A stretch of 7,487 nucleotides of DNA from Actinomycetota bacterium. GTDB taxonomy: Bacteria > Actinomycetota > Thermoleophilia > Solirubrobacterales > Solirubrobacteraceae. Under the pieces are notes generated by a model. That model saw only the letters and a list, made by a program, of their open reading frames with translations, had not been told where the DNA came from and searched no databases. The stretch covers positions 1 through 7,487 of the forward strand of contig WLNG01000065.1 in assembly GCA_009699915.1 (NCBI GenBank). The letters run 5' to 3'. The translations under genes and the position numbers were made by a program. The first letter of the stretch is position 1. Every line of letters starts with the position of its first letter. Positions 1-5,175 of the stretch are shown piece after piece.

Positions 1-770
1 CGGGTGGAGTCGTTCCCGGCGACCATCAGCAGGAAGAAGAACAGGAGGATCTCCTCAGGGCTGAGCTGGTCGCCGTCGATCTCCGCCTGAATGAAGGCGG
101 TCGTGAGGTCCTCGGTCGGGCGCTCGCGGCGCGCGCGGATCACCCCGTCCACGTATGGGATGAACTCCTCCAGCGCGACGAAGATGTCGCGCAGGTCGGG
201 GACCAGGCGCGGGTCCTCGAAGGCGACGGTGCGGTTCGTCCAGTTGACGAGGCGCTCGGAGTCCTCGCGCGGGGCGCCGAGCATGTCGCCGATCACCATC
301 GTGGGCACGTGCAGCGCCACGTCCTGGACGAGGTCGATGCGCCCGTCGGGATGGCGTTCGAGCGCGCGGTCGTAGACGAGGTTGATGATGTCCCGGATGC
401 GCTGCTCGTGCTCGGCCACGCGGCGCGCGTTGAACGCCCGCTGGACGAGCGCCTTCATGCGGTCGTGGCGCGGCGGGTCGGTGCTGATCAGCATGTGCTG
501 CGCCATGTCCATCGGGTCCGGGACCTCCGGATCCCAGGAGAGCTTGTCCACCAGCAGGATCGAGCGCTCCGAGGAGAACGTCTCGAAGTCGCGGCCGACG
601 GCGGCGATGTCCTCGTAGCGCACGACCGACCAGAAGCCGCGCTCATGCTCGAAGTCGGCAAGCTCGCTGAAGTGCAGCGGCTCGCGGCGCAGCTGCGCGA
701 AGAGCTCGTGCGGCGGGCCGTCGCGCCAGAGGTCCAGGTCGCCGAGATCGATGTCCGCCGTGGTGCTCAT
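1..770 (-). CDS. Cytochrome P450, N-terminal 256 residues (truncated by the left window edge)
   Basis: The minus-strand frame from the ATG at 770-768 stays open to the edge and gives 256 residues of a class I bacterial cytochrome P450. Visible landmarks are the C-helix segment around residues 97-113, with the DPPRHDRMK heme-propionate region (H102, R104, K106), and an I-helix oxygen-activation motif AGNDST at residues 250-255. The K-helix ExxR and the heme-cysteine loop lie beyond the edge, so activity cannot be judged. Such soluble P450s usually hydroxylate terpenoid, steroid or fatty-acid-like molecules using separate ferredoxin and reductase partners. The C-helix style resembles the linalool/CYP124-125 neighbourhood, but I do not assign a CYP family. 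The start is supported by TAGCGT (plus-strand 777-782) exactly 6 nt upstream of ATG and by the absence of a Shine-Dalgarno sequence, a leaderless pattern. It lies 29 bp downstream of uppP and could be cotranscribed with it. Confidence 0.93.
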   Translation of the reverse strand, partial: MSTTADIDLGDLDLWRDGPPHELFAQLRREPLHFSELADFEHERGFWSVVRYEDIAAVGRDFETFSSERSILLVDKLSWDPEVPDPMDMAQHMLISTDPPRHDRMKALVQRAFNARRVAEHEQRIRDIINLVYDRALERHPDGRIDLVQDVALHVPTMVIGDMLGAPREDSERLVNWTNRTVAFEDPRLVPDLRDIFVALEEFIPYVDGVIRARRERPTEDLTTAFIQAEIDGDQLSPEEILLFFFLLMVAGNDST

Positions 771-776
771 GGCGCG

Positions 777-782
777 ACGCTA
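777..782 (-). promoter_or_regulatory. Putative leaderless -10 box (TAGCGT) of the P450 gene
   Basis: TAGCGT on the minus strand is separated from the P450 ATG by 6 nt (CGCGCC). The same hexamer class and spacing, even the identical CGCGCC spacer, precede the FAD oxidoreductase at 5182. A TANNNT box placed so that transcription starts at the initiation codon is the known actinobacterial leaderless arrangement. No convincing -35 element is seen 16-18 bp upstream. Confidence 0.5.
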
Positions 783-799
783 CCCGAGAAGGCCCGGCC

Positions 800-1651
800 C
801 TAGGAGATCGCGCCCGCGAGCGCGAGCACCAGCACGAAGGCGCCGAGCGCGAGCCGGTAGCGGATGAAGATCCCGAGGCTGTGGGTGCGCAGGTAGCCGA
901 GCAGCCAGGCGATCGAGGCGTAGCCGAAAATGAAGGCGAAGAGCGTCGCGATCAGCGTCGCCCCCGCCCCGACGCCGGTCCCATCACCGATCTTGCGCAG
1001 TTCGAAGAGCCCGGAGAGCACGACCGCCGGGACCGAGAGCAGGAAGCTGAAGCGCGCCGCGGCCTCGCGCGTGAAGCCCTGGAAGAGGCCGAAGGAGATC
1101 GTCGCGCCGGAGCGGCTCACGCCGGGAATCAGCGCAAGCGCCTGCGCGAAGCCGATCACGATCGCGTCACGGCGGTCAACCTGCTCAAGCTCACGCGTGC
1201 GGCTCCCGATCCGATCGGCCTGCCATAAGACGGCGCTGAACAGCATCAGCATCACGGCAATCAGTTCGAGACTGCGCACCCCGGTCTCGATCGTGTCCTT
1301 CAGCACGAGGCCGATCACCGCGATCGGGATCGTGCCGATGATCAGGTACCACCCGGTGCGCGCGTCCACGTCGGGGCTGCGCCAGTAAGAGCGATCGCCG
1401 ACGCTGCCCAGAAACGCGCGCACGATGTACAGCAGATCGCGCCGGAAGTAGATGAGGACCGCGGCCATCGTGCCGAGCTGGATCACCGCGGTGAACGCCG
1501 TGCCCGGATCGGGCCAGCCGAAGAGCGCCGGGACGATGCGCACGTGCGCACTGCTGGAGATCGGCAGGAACTCGGTCAGTCCCTGGACGATCCCGAGAAC
1601 GATGGCCTCAAACGCGGAAATCGCGTCGGAGGCGGCGACGGGCAGTGGCAC
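800..1651 (-). CDS. uppP: Undecaprenyl-diphosphatase (UppP/BacA family)
   Basis: This 283-residue multi-pass membrane protein has the usual length for UppP. The enzyme dephosphorylates undecaprenyl diphosphate to the monophosphate, recycling the lipid carrier for peptidoglycan and other envelope polymers. Excess activity is known to give bacitracin resistance. The first active-site segment, residues 20-36, reads GIVQGLTEFLPISSSAH. It contains the (E/Q)xxxE motif as Q23/E27 (E. coli E17/E21), then S33 and H36. The second segment, PGVSRSG at residues 176-182, supplies the catalytic arginine R180. Hydrophobic stretches around residues 50-70, 100-118, 128-145, 160-176, 200-216, 228-252 and 262-281 agree with the family's membrane topology. 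Gln instead of Glu at the first position is within the family consensus. Translation probably begins at GTG 1651, preceded by TAGCCT and 8 nt and lacking a Shine-Dalgarno sequence. It is 27 bp downstream of the PHP gene. Confidence 0.96.
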   Translation of the reverse strand: MPLPVAASDAISAFEAIVLGIVQGLTEFLPISSSAHVRIVPALFGWPDPGTAFTAVIQLGTMAAVLIYFRRDLLYIVRAFLGSVGDRSYWRSPDVDARTGWYLIIGTIPIAVIGLVLKDTIETGVRSLELIAVMLMLFSAVLWQADRIGSRTRELEQVDRRDAIVIGFAQALALIPGVSRSGATISFGLFQGFTREAAARFSFLLSVPAVVLSGLFELRKIGDGTGVGAGATLIATLFAFIFGYASIAWLLGYLRTHSLGIFIRYRLALGAFVLVLALAGAIS

Positions 1652-1659
1652 GTGGTGGA

Positions 1660-1665
1660 AGGCTA
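1660..1665 (-). promoter_or_regulatory. Putative near-leaderless -10 box (TAGCCT) of uppP
   Basis: TAGCCT on the minus strand lies 8 nt before the GTG start of uppP, inside the 27-bp gap after the PHP gene. It matches the TANNNT class found before four other starts in the window. With the usual -10 to start-site distance the leader would be 0-2 nt. There is no clear -35. Confidence 0.4.
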
Positions 1666-1678
1666 GCGGCGCAGCAGG

Positions 1679-2545
1679 TCAGTCCCGCGCGGCGAGCGGC
1701 CCGAGCCGCGGCTCGAGGCCGTGGAGCTCGAAGGCGCGGAAAGCGTGGAACAGCCGGTGCTGCGGGCCGTGGAAGTCGGCGCTGCCGGTCGTCAGCAGGC
1801 CCAGGTCGAGCGCCACGGCGTGGATCGCGCGCGTCTGCTCGGGCCCGTGCGTGGCGTAGAACGCCTCGACCCCATCGATCCCGAGCGCCGCGAGGCGCTC
1901 GAGCGTCGCGCAGGCCTCGTCGATCTCGTCGACATCCCAGAAGGGATGACCCCATACCGCGAGCCCGCCGGCGGCGTGGATCGCCTCGATGGCACGCGCG
2001 ACCGTCGGCGTGCTGCGCGTGCGGAAGGCCGGGGCGCCCTCCACCAGATAGGCCTCGATCACGCCGCCCGGTTCGGTGAGCCCCTCGCTGCGCATGCGCT
2101 GCGCGTTGGCCGGATGCGCGAGCACCGCCGCGGCGAGGTGCGGCCGGCCGATCGGGTGGTCGGCGTCGCCGCCCGGCAGGTCGATCTCAAGGCCTTCGCC
2201 GCGCAGCCCCTCGGCCATCGCGGCGGCCCGGGCCTGGCGGTCCGCGCGCCAGACGGTGAGCGCGGCGAGCAGCTCCGGATCGTGGTGATCGATCCCATAG
2301 CCGCAGATGTGCAGGTCCCCGTGGACGGCGTCGAGCGCACTGATCTCGATCGCCGGGATCACGCGGATGGCGCCTAGACGCGCCGCGGCGGCGAGCGCCT
2401 CATCCACGCCGGCGACGGTGTCGTGGTCGGTTAGGGCGAGCAGCTCGACTCCGGCAGCGTGCGCGTGCGCGACCACTTCGGCCGGGGCCAGCGAGCCGTC
2501 GCTGGCGAGGCTGTGCGCCTGCAGATCGAACGTCGGGGCAGCGAT
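1679..2545 (-). CDS. PHP-domain metal-dependent phosphoesterase with a non-canonical (ATC) start
   Basis: The protein belongs to the PHP-domain hydrolase group that includes TrpH/RnaAM-type phosphoesterases, trinuclear-metal enzymes acting on nucleotides or short RNA 5' ends. Its substrate here is unknown. With initiation at ATC 2545-2543 it is 288 residues. Motifs are DLQAHS at 7-12 (family HxH, first His replaced by Gln), TDHD at 39-42, Glu67 in IPAIEIS, His79 in DLHICGYG, RPHL at 134-137, GHPF at 199-202, and SADFHG at 255-260 carrying D257 and H259. The only ATG/GTG/TTG candidate near the N terminus is GTG 2476. Using it would delete the first beta strand and the first metal motif, so it is unlikely to be the true start. 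The frame is closed upstream by the TAG (2557-2555) that ends the release-factor gene. Possible starts are therefore confined to 2554-2477: ATC 2545 fits best, ACG 2533 and CTG 2524 less well. A sequencing error is also possible. TAGGCT lies exactly 6 nt before ATC. uppP follows 27 bp downstream. Confidence 0.87.
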   Translation of the reverse strand: MAAPTFDLQAHSLASDGSLAPAEVVAHAHAAGVELLALTDHDTVAGVDEALAAAARLGAIRVIPAIEISALDAVHGDLHICGYGIDHHDPELLAALTVWRADRQARAAAMAEGLRGEGLEIDLPGGDADHPIGRPHLAAAVLAHPANAQRMRSEGLTEPGGVIEAYLVEGAPAFRTRSTPTVARAIEAIHAAGGLAVWGHPFWDVDEIDEACATLERLAALGIDGVEAFYATHGPEQTRAIHAVALDLGLLTTGSADFHGPQHRLFHAFRAFELHGLEPRLGPLAARD

Positions 2546-2551
2546 ATCGGC

Positions 2552-2557
2552 AGCCTA
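2552..2557 (-). promoter_or_regulatory. Putative leaderless -10 box (TAGGCT) of the PHP gene, overlapping the upstream stop codon
   Basis: TAGGCT on the minus strand begins with the TAG stop codon of the baeRF-like gene and is followed after 6 nt (GCCGAT) by ATC, the best-placed PHP start. The spacing equals that seen at the P450 and FAD oxidoreductase genes. No -35 is recognisable in the coding sequence upstream. The call rests on this repeated arrangement, not on measured start sites. Confidence 0.4.
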
Positions 2558-3439
2558 CGCCACTCGGGCGGGCTCGCGGTCGAGCAGGACGGGCTCCACG
2601 CGCGCGCCGATCTCCGCCGCCTGAAGCTCCCCCAGATGCCACGGCAGGTGCCCGGTGACCAGGCGCGCAGCCGCGAGCGGCAGGTCGCGCTCGAACTGGT
2701 TGGTGAGCTGCGGAGCGCCGACGAGGATGATGCGCTCCCAGCCAAGCTCGCGCAGGCGGCCCGCCAGTTCGGCGGCGGCCTCGCGCACGAAGACCCGGCG
2801 ATGCAGGCGGTTGCGATCGCTGAACGCCCGCGGACTGCGGCCGGTCTGCTGCGCGCGCTGGGGATTCCCCTTCGCGTAGCCGGCGTAGTCGCGCCAGCGC
2901 CCGGCCCCAAGCTCGATCATCGCGTTCGGCGGCTCGGATGCCTGCCCGGCGGCCCACGACAGCAGGCGCACGCGCTCACGGTCAACCATCACGATCCCGG
3001 CGAGGCGGCCCCGGCCGGCCAGCGCGAGCAGCGGCGTCACCAGCGGCGCGTCGTCCCAGACGACGGTCGTCTCCTCCAGCGGCAGCTGGAGTGTGTAGGC
3101 GCGGTCGAGGCCGCTTCCGGGCGCGAGGAAGCGGGCGACCCCGCGGCCGCGCTGACGCGAGTCGAGCCGCGCCGCCCACGCCTCCACCGCACGCGCGGCG
3201 CGGTCGAAGGCCGCCAGCTCGCGATGGCTCGCCAGGGGCGCCGGACGCGCGGCACGCAGCCCGTTACGCAGTTCGATCCGCCACGGCCCCGCGCCATTGA
3301 CGTTGCGCGGATCGCGCATGTCGGTGCAGAGCAGAACGCTCAGCACATTGCCGCGTGGCCGGAACGCCGCGAGATCCCGCAGGCCGTCAGGCGACGGCAT
3401 TGGTTTGCAGACGGGTCCGTGGATGCTCATGTCGGCCAT
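2555..3439 (-). CDS. Vms1-like release-factor homologue (baeRF / acVLRF1-type), probable ribosome-rescue hydrolase
   Basis: A 294-residue protein resembling the bacterial archaeo-eukaryotic release factor (baeRF/VLRF1) families. These relatives of eRF1 and Vms1/ANKZF1 are thought to hydrolyse peptidyl-tRNA on stalled ribosomes. Supporting segments are an early strand NVLSVLLCTD (about 31-40), a central strand pair RLAGIVMVDRERVRLLSW (about 145-162), a Gly/Gln-containing basic loop AKGNPQRAQQTG (about 189-200) where the GGQ-like catalytic loop is expected, and RIILVGAP (about 236-243) followed by a charged alpha/beta C terminus. The family call is from recalled pattern similarity and needs a profile search. 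The start at ATG 3439 is chosen because GGAGGG (plus-strand 3444-3449) lies 4 nt upstream. The frame extends to ATG 3499, but that would add a cysteine- and arginine-rich tail encoded by the inverted-repeat region. ATG 3430 is an alternative. It is the first gene of the leftward block and its TAG is shared with the PHP promoter candidate. Confidence 0.72.
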   Translation of the reverse strand: MADMSIHGPVCKPMPSPDGLRDLAAFRPRGNVLSVLLCTDMRDPRNVNGAGPWRIELRNGLRAARPAPLASHRELAAFDRAARAVEAWAARLDSRQRGRGVARFLAPGSGLDRAYTLQLPLEETTVVWDDAPLVTPLLALAGRGRLAGIVMVDRERVRLLSWAAGQASEPPNAMIELGAGRWRDYAGYAKGNPQRAQQTGRSPRAFSDRNRLHRRVFVREAAAELAGRLRELGWERIILVGAPQLTNQFERDLPLAAARLVTGHLPWHLGELQAAEIGARVEPVLLDREPARVA

Positions 3440-3443
3440 AAAG

Positions 3444-3449
3444 CCCTCC
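3444..3449 (-). promoter_or_regulatory. Shine-Dalgarno sequence GGAGGG that fixes the baeRF-like start
   Basis: GGAGGG on the minus strand is separated by CTTT from ATG 3439. It favours that start over the upstream in-frame ATG 3499, which has no comparable site, and contrasts with the Shine-Dalgarno-free starts of the three genes downstream. Confidence 0.6.
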
Positions 3450-3454
3450 GATCG

Positions 3455-3506
3455 TCGGTGGTTGCTGACGCAGCAATACCCGCGCCGCACCGGGTGCAAC
3501 CACCGA
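3455..3506. repeat. Nested inverted repeats in the baeRF / ABC-permease divergent region
   Basis: Three overlapping symmetries are visible. Perfect 11-bp arms TCGGTGGTTGC (3455-3465) and GCAACCACCGA (3496-3506) are 30 bp apart. Between and overlapping them are a hairpin TTGCTG-ACG-CAGCAA (3462-3476) and the palindrome GCACCGGGTGC (3487-3497). The short hairpins and the long pairing share bases (3462-3465 and 3496-3497), so in RNA they would be mutually exclusive. They sit in the untranslated leader or promoter zone of the leftward baeRF-like gene, 16 bp or more upstream of its start. They could be regulator binding sites or an RNA switch. Nothing in the sequence decides between these. Confidence 0.55.
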
Positions 3507-3524
3507 TCCCGGGCACGACCGGGA
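3507..3524. repeat. Inverted repeat TCCCGG-N6-CCGGGA upstream of the ABC permease
   Basis: Perfect 6-bp arms at 3507-3512 and 3519-3524 flank GCACGA, immediately 5' of the permease -10 candidate at 3535-3540. The position fits an operator over the -35 region. Arms this short and GC-only can arise by chance in this genome. Confidence 0.3.
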
Positions 3525-3534
3525 CCACGCGGAG

Positions 3535-3540
3535 TAGCCT
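3535..3540 (+). promoter_or_regulatory. Putative near-leaderless -10 box (TAGCCT) of the ABC permease
   Basis: TAGCCT lies 9 nt before ATG 3550, and no Shine-Dalgarno sequence occurs between. The hexamer is identical to the one before uppP. The longer spacing would allow a leader of 2-3 nt. No good -35 is visible. Confidence 0.4.
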
Positions 3541-3549
3541 CGTGCGCGC

Positions 3550-4650
3550 ATGCTCCAGCTGATGCTCGTGGACCTGCGCCGGCACGCGGCGCGGACGGTG
3601 CTCACCGCGCTGGGGATCGCGATCGGCGTGGCCACGATCGTCGCGCTGCTGGCGCTCAGCTCGGGCGTCGAGCGCAGCGCGGCGGGCCTGATCCGGCTCG
3701 GTGGCGCGCAGCTGGGCATGTTCCAGACCGGCGTCGGCGAGCTGACGGCATCGTCGCTGCCGCGCTCGATCGTCACGCGCGTGCGCGAGGTGCCCGGCGT
3801 GGCCGACGCGACGCCGATCACCGTCGCGACCGGCGAGATCCCGGACCGCCCGTCGTTCCTGGTCTTCGGCGTGGACCCGGAGGGCTTCGTCGTCGACAGC
3901 CTCGTCTTCACGCAGGGGCGCGCCGCGAGCTCCGCGCGCGAGGCGGTGCTCGGCGACGCGGCCGCGCGCGAGCTCGGTCTCGGCGTCGGCGACCAGCTGA
4001 CGCTCAAGGGCGGCGGGAGCTTTCAGATCGTCGGCGTCTACCACGTGGGCGTCGCCTTCGAGGATCAGGGCGCGGGCCTGGACATCAACGTCGTCTCGCG
4101 GATCCGCGGACGCCCGGAGGACGCGACGACGATCGCCGTGAAGATCGAGCGCGGGCAGAGCGCATCAGCGGTGTCGAAGCGCATCGAGCGCGCATTCCCG
4201 GGGACGATCGCGATCAGCCAGCCGGGGCAGGTCTCGCGCGTGGACACCAACAGCCTGCTGCTGCGCAAGGCGACGACGCTGTTCGTCGCGATCGCGCTGA
4301 TCATCGGCGGCATCGCCGTGATGAACACGATGCTGATGGCGGTCTTCGGGCGCCGCAGCGAGTTCGCGCTGCTGCTGGCGATCGGCTGGCCGCGGCGGAT
4401 GGTGGCGCGCCTGGTTGTCGGTGAAGGGCTCGCGCTGAGCCTCGCGGGGGCGCTGATCGGGGTGGCGCTCGGCGTGGCGGGCGGCGAGCTGCTCGTGCGC
4501 GCGTTCGGCGCCTCGGCGCTCGTGAGCCCGAACTTCACCGCCTGGACGTTCGGCCGCGCCTTCCTGATCGCCGGGGCGATGGGCGTGATCGGCAGCCTCT
4601 ACCCCGCCTGGTGGGTCTCGCGGCTCATGCCGGCGCGGGCGCTGGGCTGA
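3550..4650 (+). CDS. FtsX/MacB-family ABC transporter permease
   Basis: This 366-residue integral membrane protein has the classical type VII (MacB/FtsX/LolC) layout. One transmembrane helix lies near the N terminus (about 16-38). A roughly 200-residue extracytoplasmic MacB periplasmic-core-like domain (about 45-235) follows, then three C-terminal helices (about 242-266, 289-312 and 333-355). The coupling segment RRSEFALLLAIGWPRRMV at 268-285 corresponds to the conserved family loop that contacts the ATPase. The C terminus PAWWVSRLMPARALG (352-366) matches the usual closing motif. These systems use cytoplasmic ATP hydrolysis to drive mechanical motion or lipid and lipoprotein extraction, rather than ordinary membrane passage. 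No ATP-binding subunit lies next to it: upstream is a divergent gene and downstream a convergent one. It must borrow a partner encoded elsewhere, or be non-transporting. ATG 3550 follows a TAGCCT box by 9 nt. Confidence 0.9.
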   Translation: MLQLMLVDLRRHAARTVLTALGIAIGVATIVALLALSSGVERSAAGLIRLGGAQLGMFQTGVGELTASSLPRSIVTRVREVPGVADATPITVATGEIPDRPSFLVFGVDPEGFVVDSLVFTQGRAASSAREAVLGDAAARELGLGVGDQLTLKGGGSFQIVGVYHVGVAFEDQGAGLDINVVSRIRGRPEDATTIAVKIERGQSASAVSKRIERAFPGTIAISQPGQVSRVDTNSLLLRKATTLFVAIALIIGGIAVMNTMLMAVFGRRSEFALLLAIGWPRRMVARLVVGEGLALSLAGALIGVALGVAGGELLVRAFGASALVSPNFTAWTFGRAFLIAGAMGVIGSLYPAWWVSRLMPARALG

Positions 4651-4663
4651 CGCTCAGCGTCAG
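4647..4663. terminator. Bidirectional hairpin joining the stop codons of two convergent genes
   Basis: CTGACGC (4647-4653), loop TCA, GCGTCAG (4657-4663): a perfect 7-bp stem with a 3-nt loop. The left arm contains the TGA of the ABC permease (4648-4650). The right arm contains the complement of the TGA of the SnoaL-like gene (4660-4662). There is no T-tract on either side, so if it stops transcription it is not a canonical intrinsic terminator. It could instead limit read-through or protect 3' ends. Confidence 0.5.
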
Positions 4664-5091
4664 GCCGTCCCGTGCCGCGCGGGGACATACCCGAGCTCGC
4701 GATGCACGGCCATCACGTCGAGGTAGGTGTGGAGCTCGACGGCCTTCCCGTCGCGGACGGTGATGAAGGTGGACGAGTCCCAAGAGGTGGAGCGGCCGGT
4801 CGGCGGGAAGTCACCAAGGTCGCTCGTGAACGGGCCCGTGTGCGTCGCGACGACGTTCATCTCGAAGGCGGCGGTATCGGCGTCCTCGACGACGTTGAGC
4901 ACGCAATGCTCCAGGTCGGGCAGCGCGCCGTAGAAAGATTTGAGCATCGCGATGACGTCCTCGATCCCATTGAGGCTCGCACCCCCCTGCGACATCTGCA
5001 CGTCCGCGGCCATCACCTCCCGGAGCCGGTCGTAGTCCTGCGCGTCCATCGTCGCGAGCACCTCTCGCCCGACCTCTGCCGCCTGTCCCAT
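4660..5091 (-). CDS. SnoaL-like / NTF2-fold protein
   Basis: A 143-residue protein with the size and pattern of the SnoaL-like polyketide-cyclase/ester-cyclase branch of the NTF2 fold, a small cone-shaped alpha+beta pocket that binds hydrophobic ligands. Family-like stretches are the helical N terminus, VVATHTGPF with PPTGR at about 80-100, the strand pair STFITVRDGKAVELHTYLDVMAV (about 107-129), and the closing HRELGYVP. Members act as cyclases, isomerases or hydrolases, or merely bind ligand. The exact role is unknown. Start ATG 5091 has a strong AAGGAGGAGG 5 nt upstream. An alternative ATG at 5115 would add eight residues (MALKEEET) and lies 9 nt after the TACGTT -10 candidate. The gene is divergent from the FAD oxidoreductase with a shared operator candidate, which suggests a common pathway. 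It converges on the ABC permease with a 9-bp gap. Confidence 0.88.
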   Translation of the reverse strand: MGQAAEVGREVLATMDAQDYDRLREVMAADVQMSQGGASLNGIEDVIAMLKSFYGALPDLEHCVLNVVEDADTAAFEMNVVATHTGPFTSDLGDFPPTGRSTSWDSSTFITVRDGKAVELHTYLDVMAVHRELGYVPARHGTA

Positions 5092-5096
5092 CGTCT

Positions 5097-5106
5097 CCTC
5101 CTCCTT
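5097..5106 (-). promoter_or_regulatory. Strong Shine-Dalgarno sequence of the SnoaL-like gene
   Basis: AAGGAGGAGG on the minus strand lies 5 nt before ATG 5091 and favours that start. The same bases would encode KEEE if ATG 5115 were used, so the assignment is not absolute. Confidence 0.6.
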
Positions 5107-5124
5107 CAGCGCCATATGCGGCGG

Positions 5125-5153
5125 AACGTAGCCGATTCGCAGTGATCTGCCAA
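5125..5153 (-). promoter_or_regulatory. Candidate sigma-70-type promoter for the SnoaL-like gene
   Basis: On the minus strand, TTGGCA (-35, plus-strand 5148-5153) and TACGTT (-10, 5125-5130) are separated by exactly 17 bp. Transcription would begin near 5118, giving a leader of about 27 nt that carries the strong ribosome-binding site. The -35 overlaps the left end of the palindrome at 5151-5160, so a protein bound there would block it. Confidence 0.55.
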
Positions 5154-5169
5154 CCGGTTGTTTGGTTGG
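5150..5169. promoter_or_regulatory. Candidate operator between divergent promoters (palindrome plus third half-site)
   Basis: CAACCGGTTG (5151-5160) is a perfect 10-bp palindrome. CCAACC (5150-5155) also has a second inverted partner GGTTGG at 5164-5169, so three half-sites occupy 20 bp. The site overlaps the -35 of the leftward SnoaL-like promoter and abuts the -10 box (5170-5175) of the rightward operon. This is ideal for co-repression. The style resembles TetR-family operators found near acyl-CoA and lipid genes. The regulator itself is not encoded in this window, and the family assignment is inference. Confidence 0.5.
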
Positions 5170-5175
5170 TATTGT
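5170..5175 (+). promoter_or_regulatory. Putative leaderless -10 box (TATTGT) of the FAD oxidoreductase operon
   Basis: TATTGT is followed by CGCGCC and then ATG 5182, the same 6-nt spacing and spacer as at the P450 gene on the other strand. There is no Shine-Dalgarno sequence before the ATG. The box directly touches the operator candidate. Confidence 0.55.

Noticed and set aside
309..803. Plus-strand open frames (91-375, 309-803) across the P450 region
   Set aside because: The minus-strand frame encodes a continuous P450 N-terminal domain with C-helix and I-helix motifs. The plus frames have no such features.
1679..2476. GTG 2476 as the start of the PHP protein
   Set aside because: It would begin inside the first helix and lose the DLQAHS strand and the SDG loop, which read through perfectly in frame just upstream.
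2860..2870. GGGGATTCCCC palindrome, with a near copy at 5421-5430
   Set aside because: Both lie inside coding sequence on opposite gene strands, have no promoter context and are short enough to recur by chance.
2459..3562. A 367-codon plus-strand open frame opposite the baeRF-like gene
   Set aside because: It is an antisense frame of a GC-rich gene with Arg/Ala/Gln-rich composition and no recognisable domain. The minus-strand reading has coherent family motifs.
3297..4424. A 375-codon plus-strand open frame overlapping the ABC permease in another frame
   Set aside because: Its translation is dominated by Arg/Gly/Ala/Asp repeats typical of a shifted frame, while the overlapping frame encodes a clear membrane permease.
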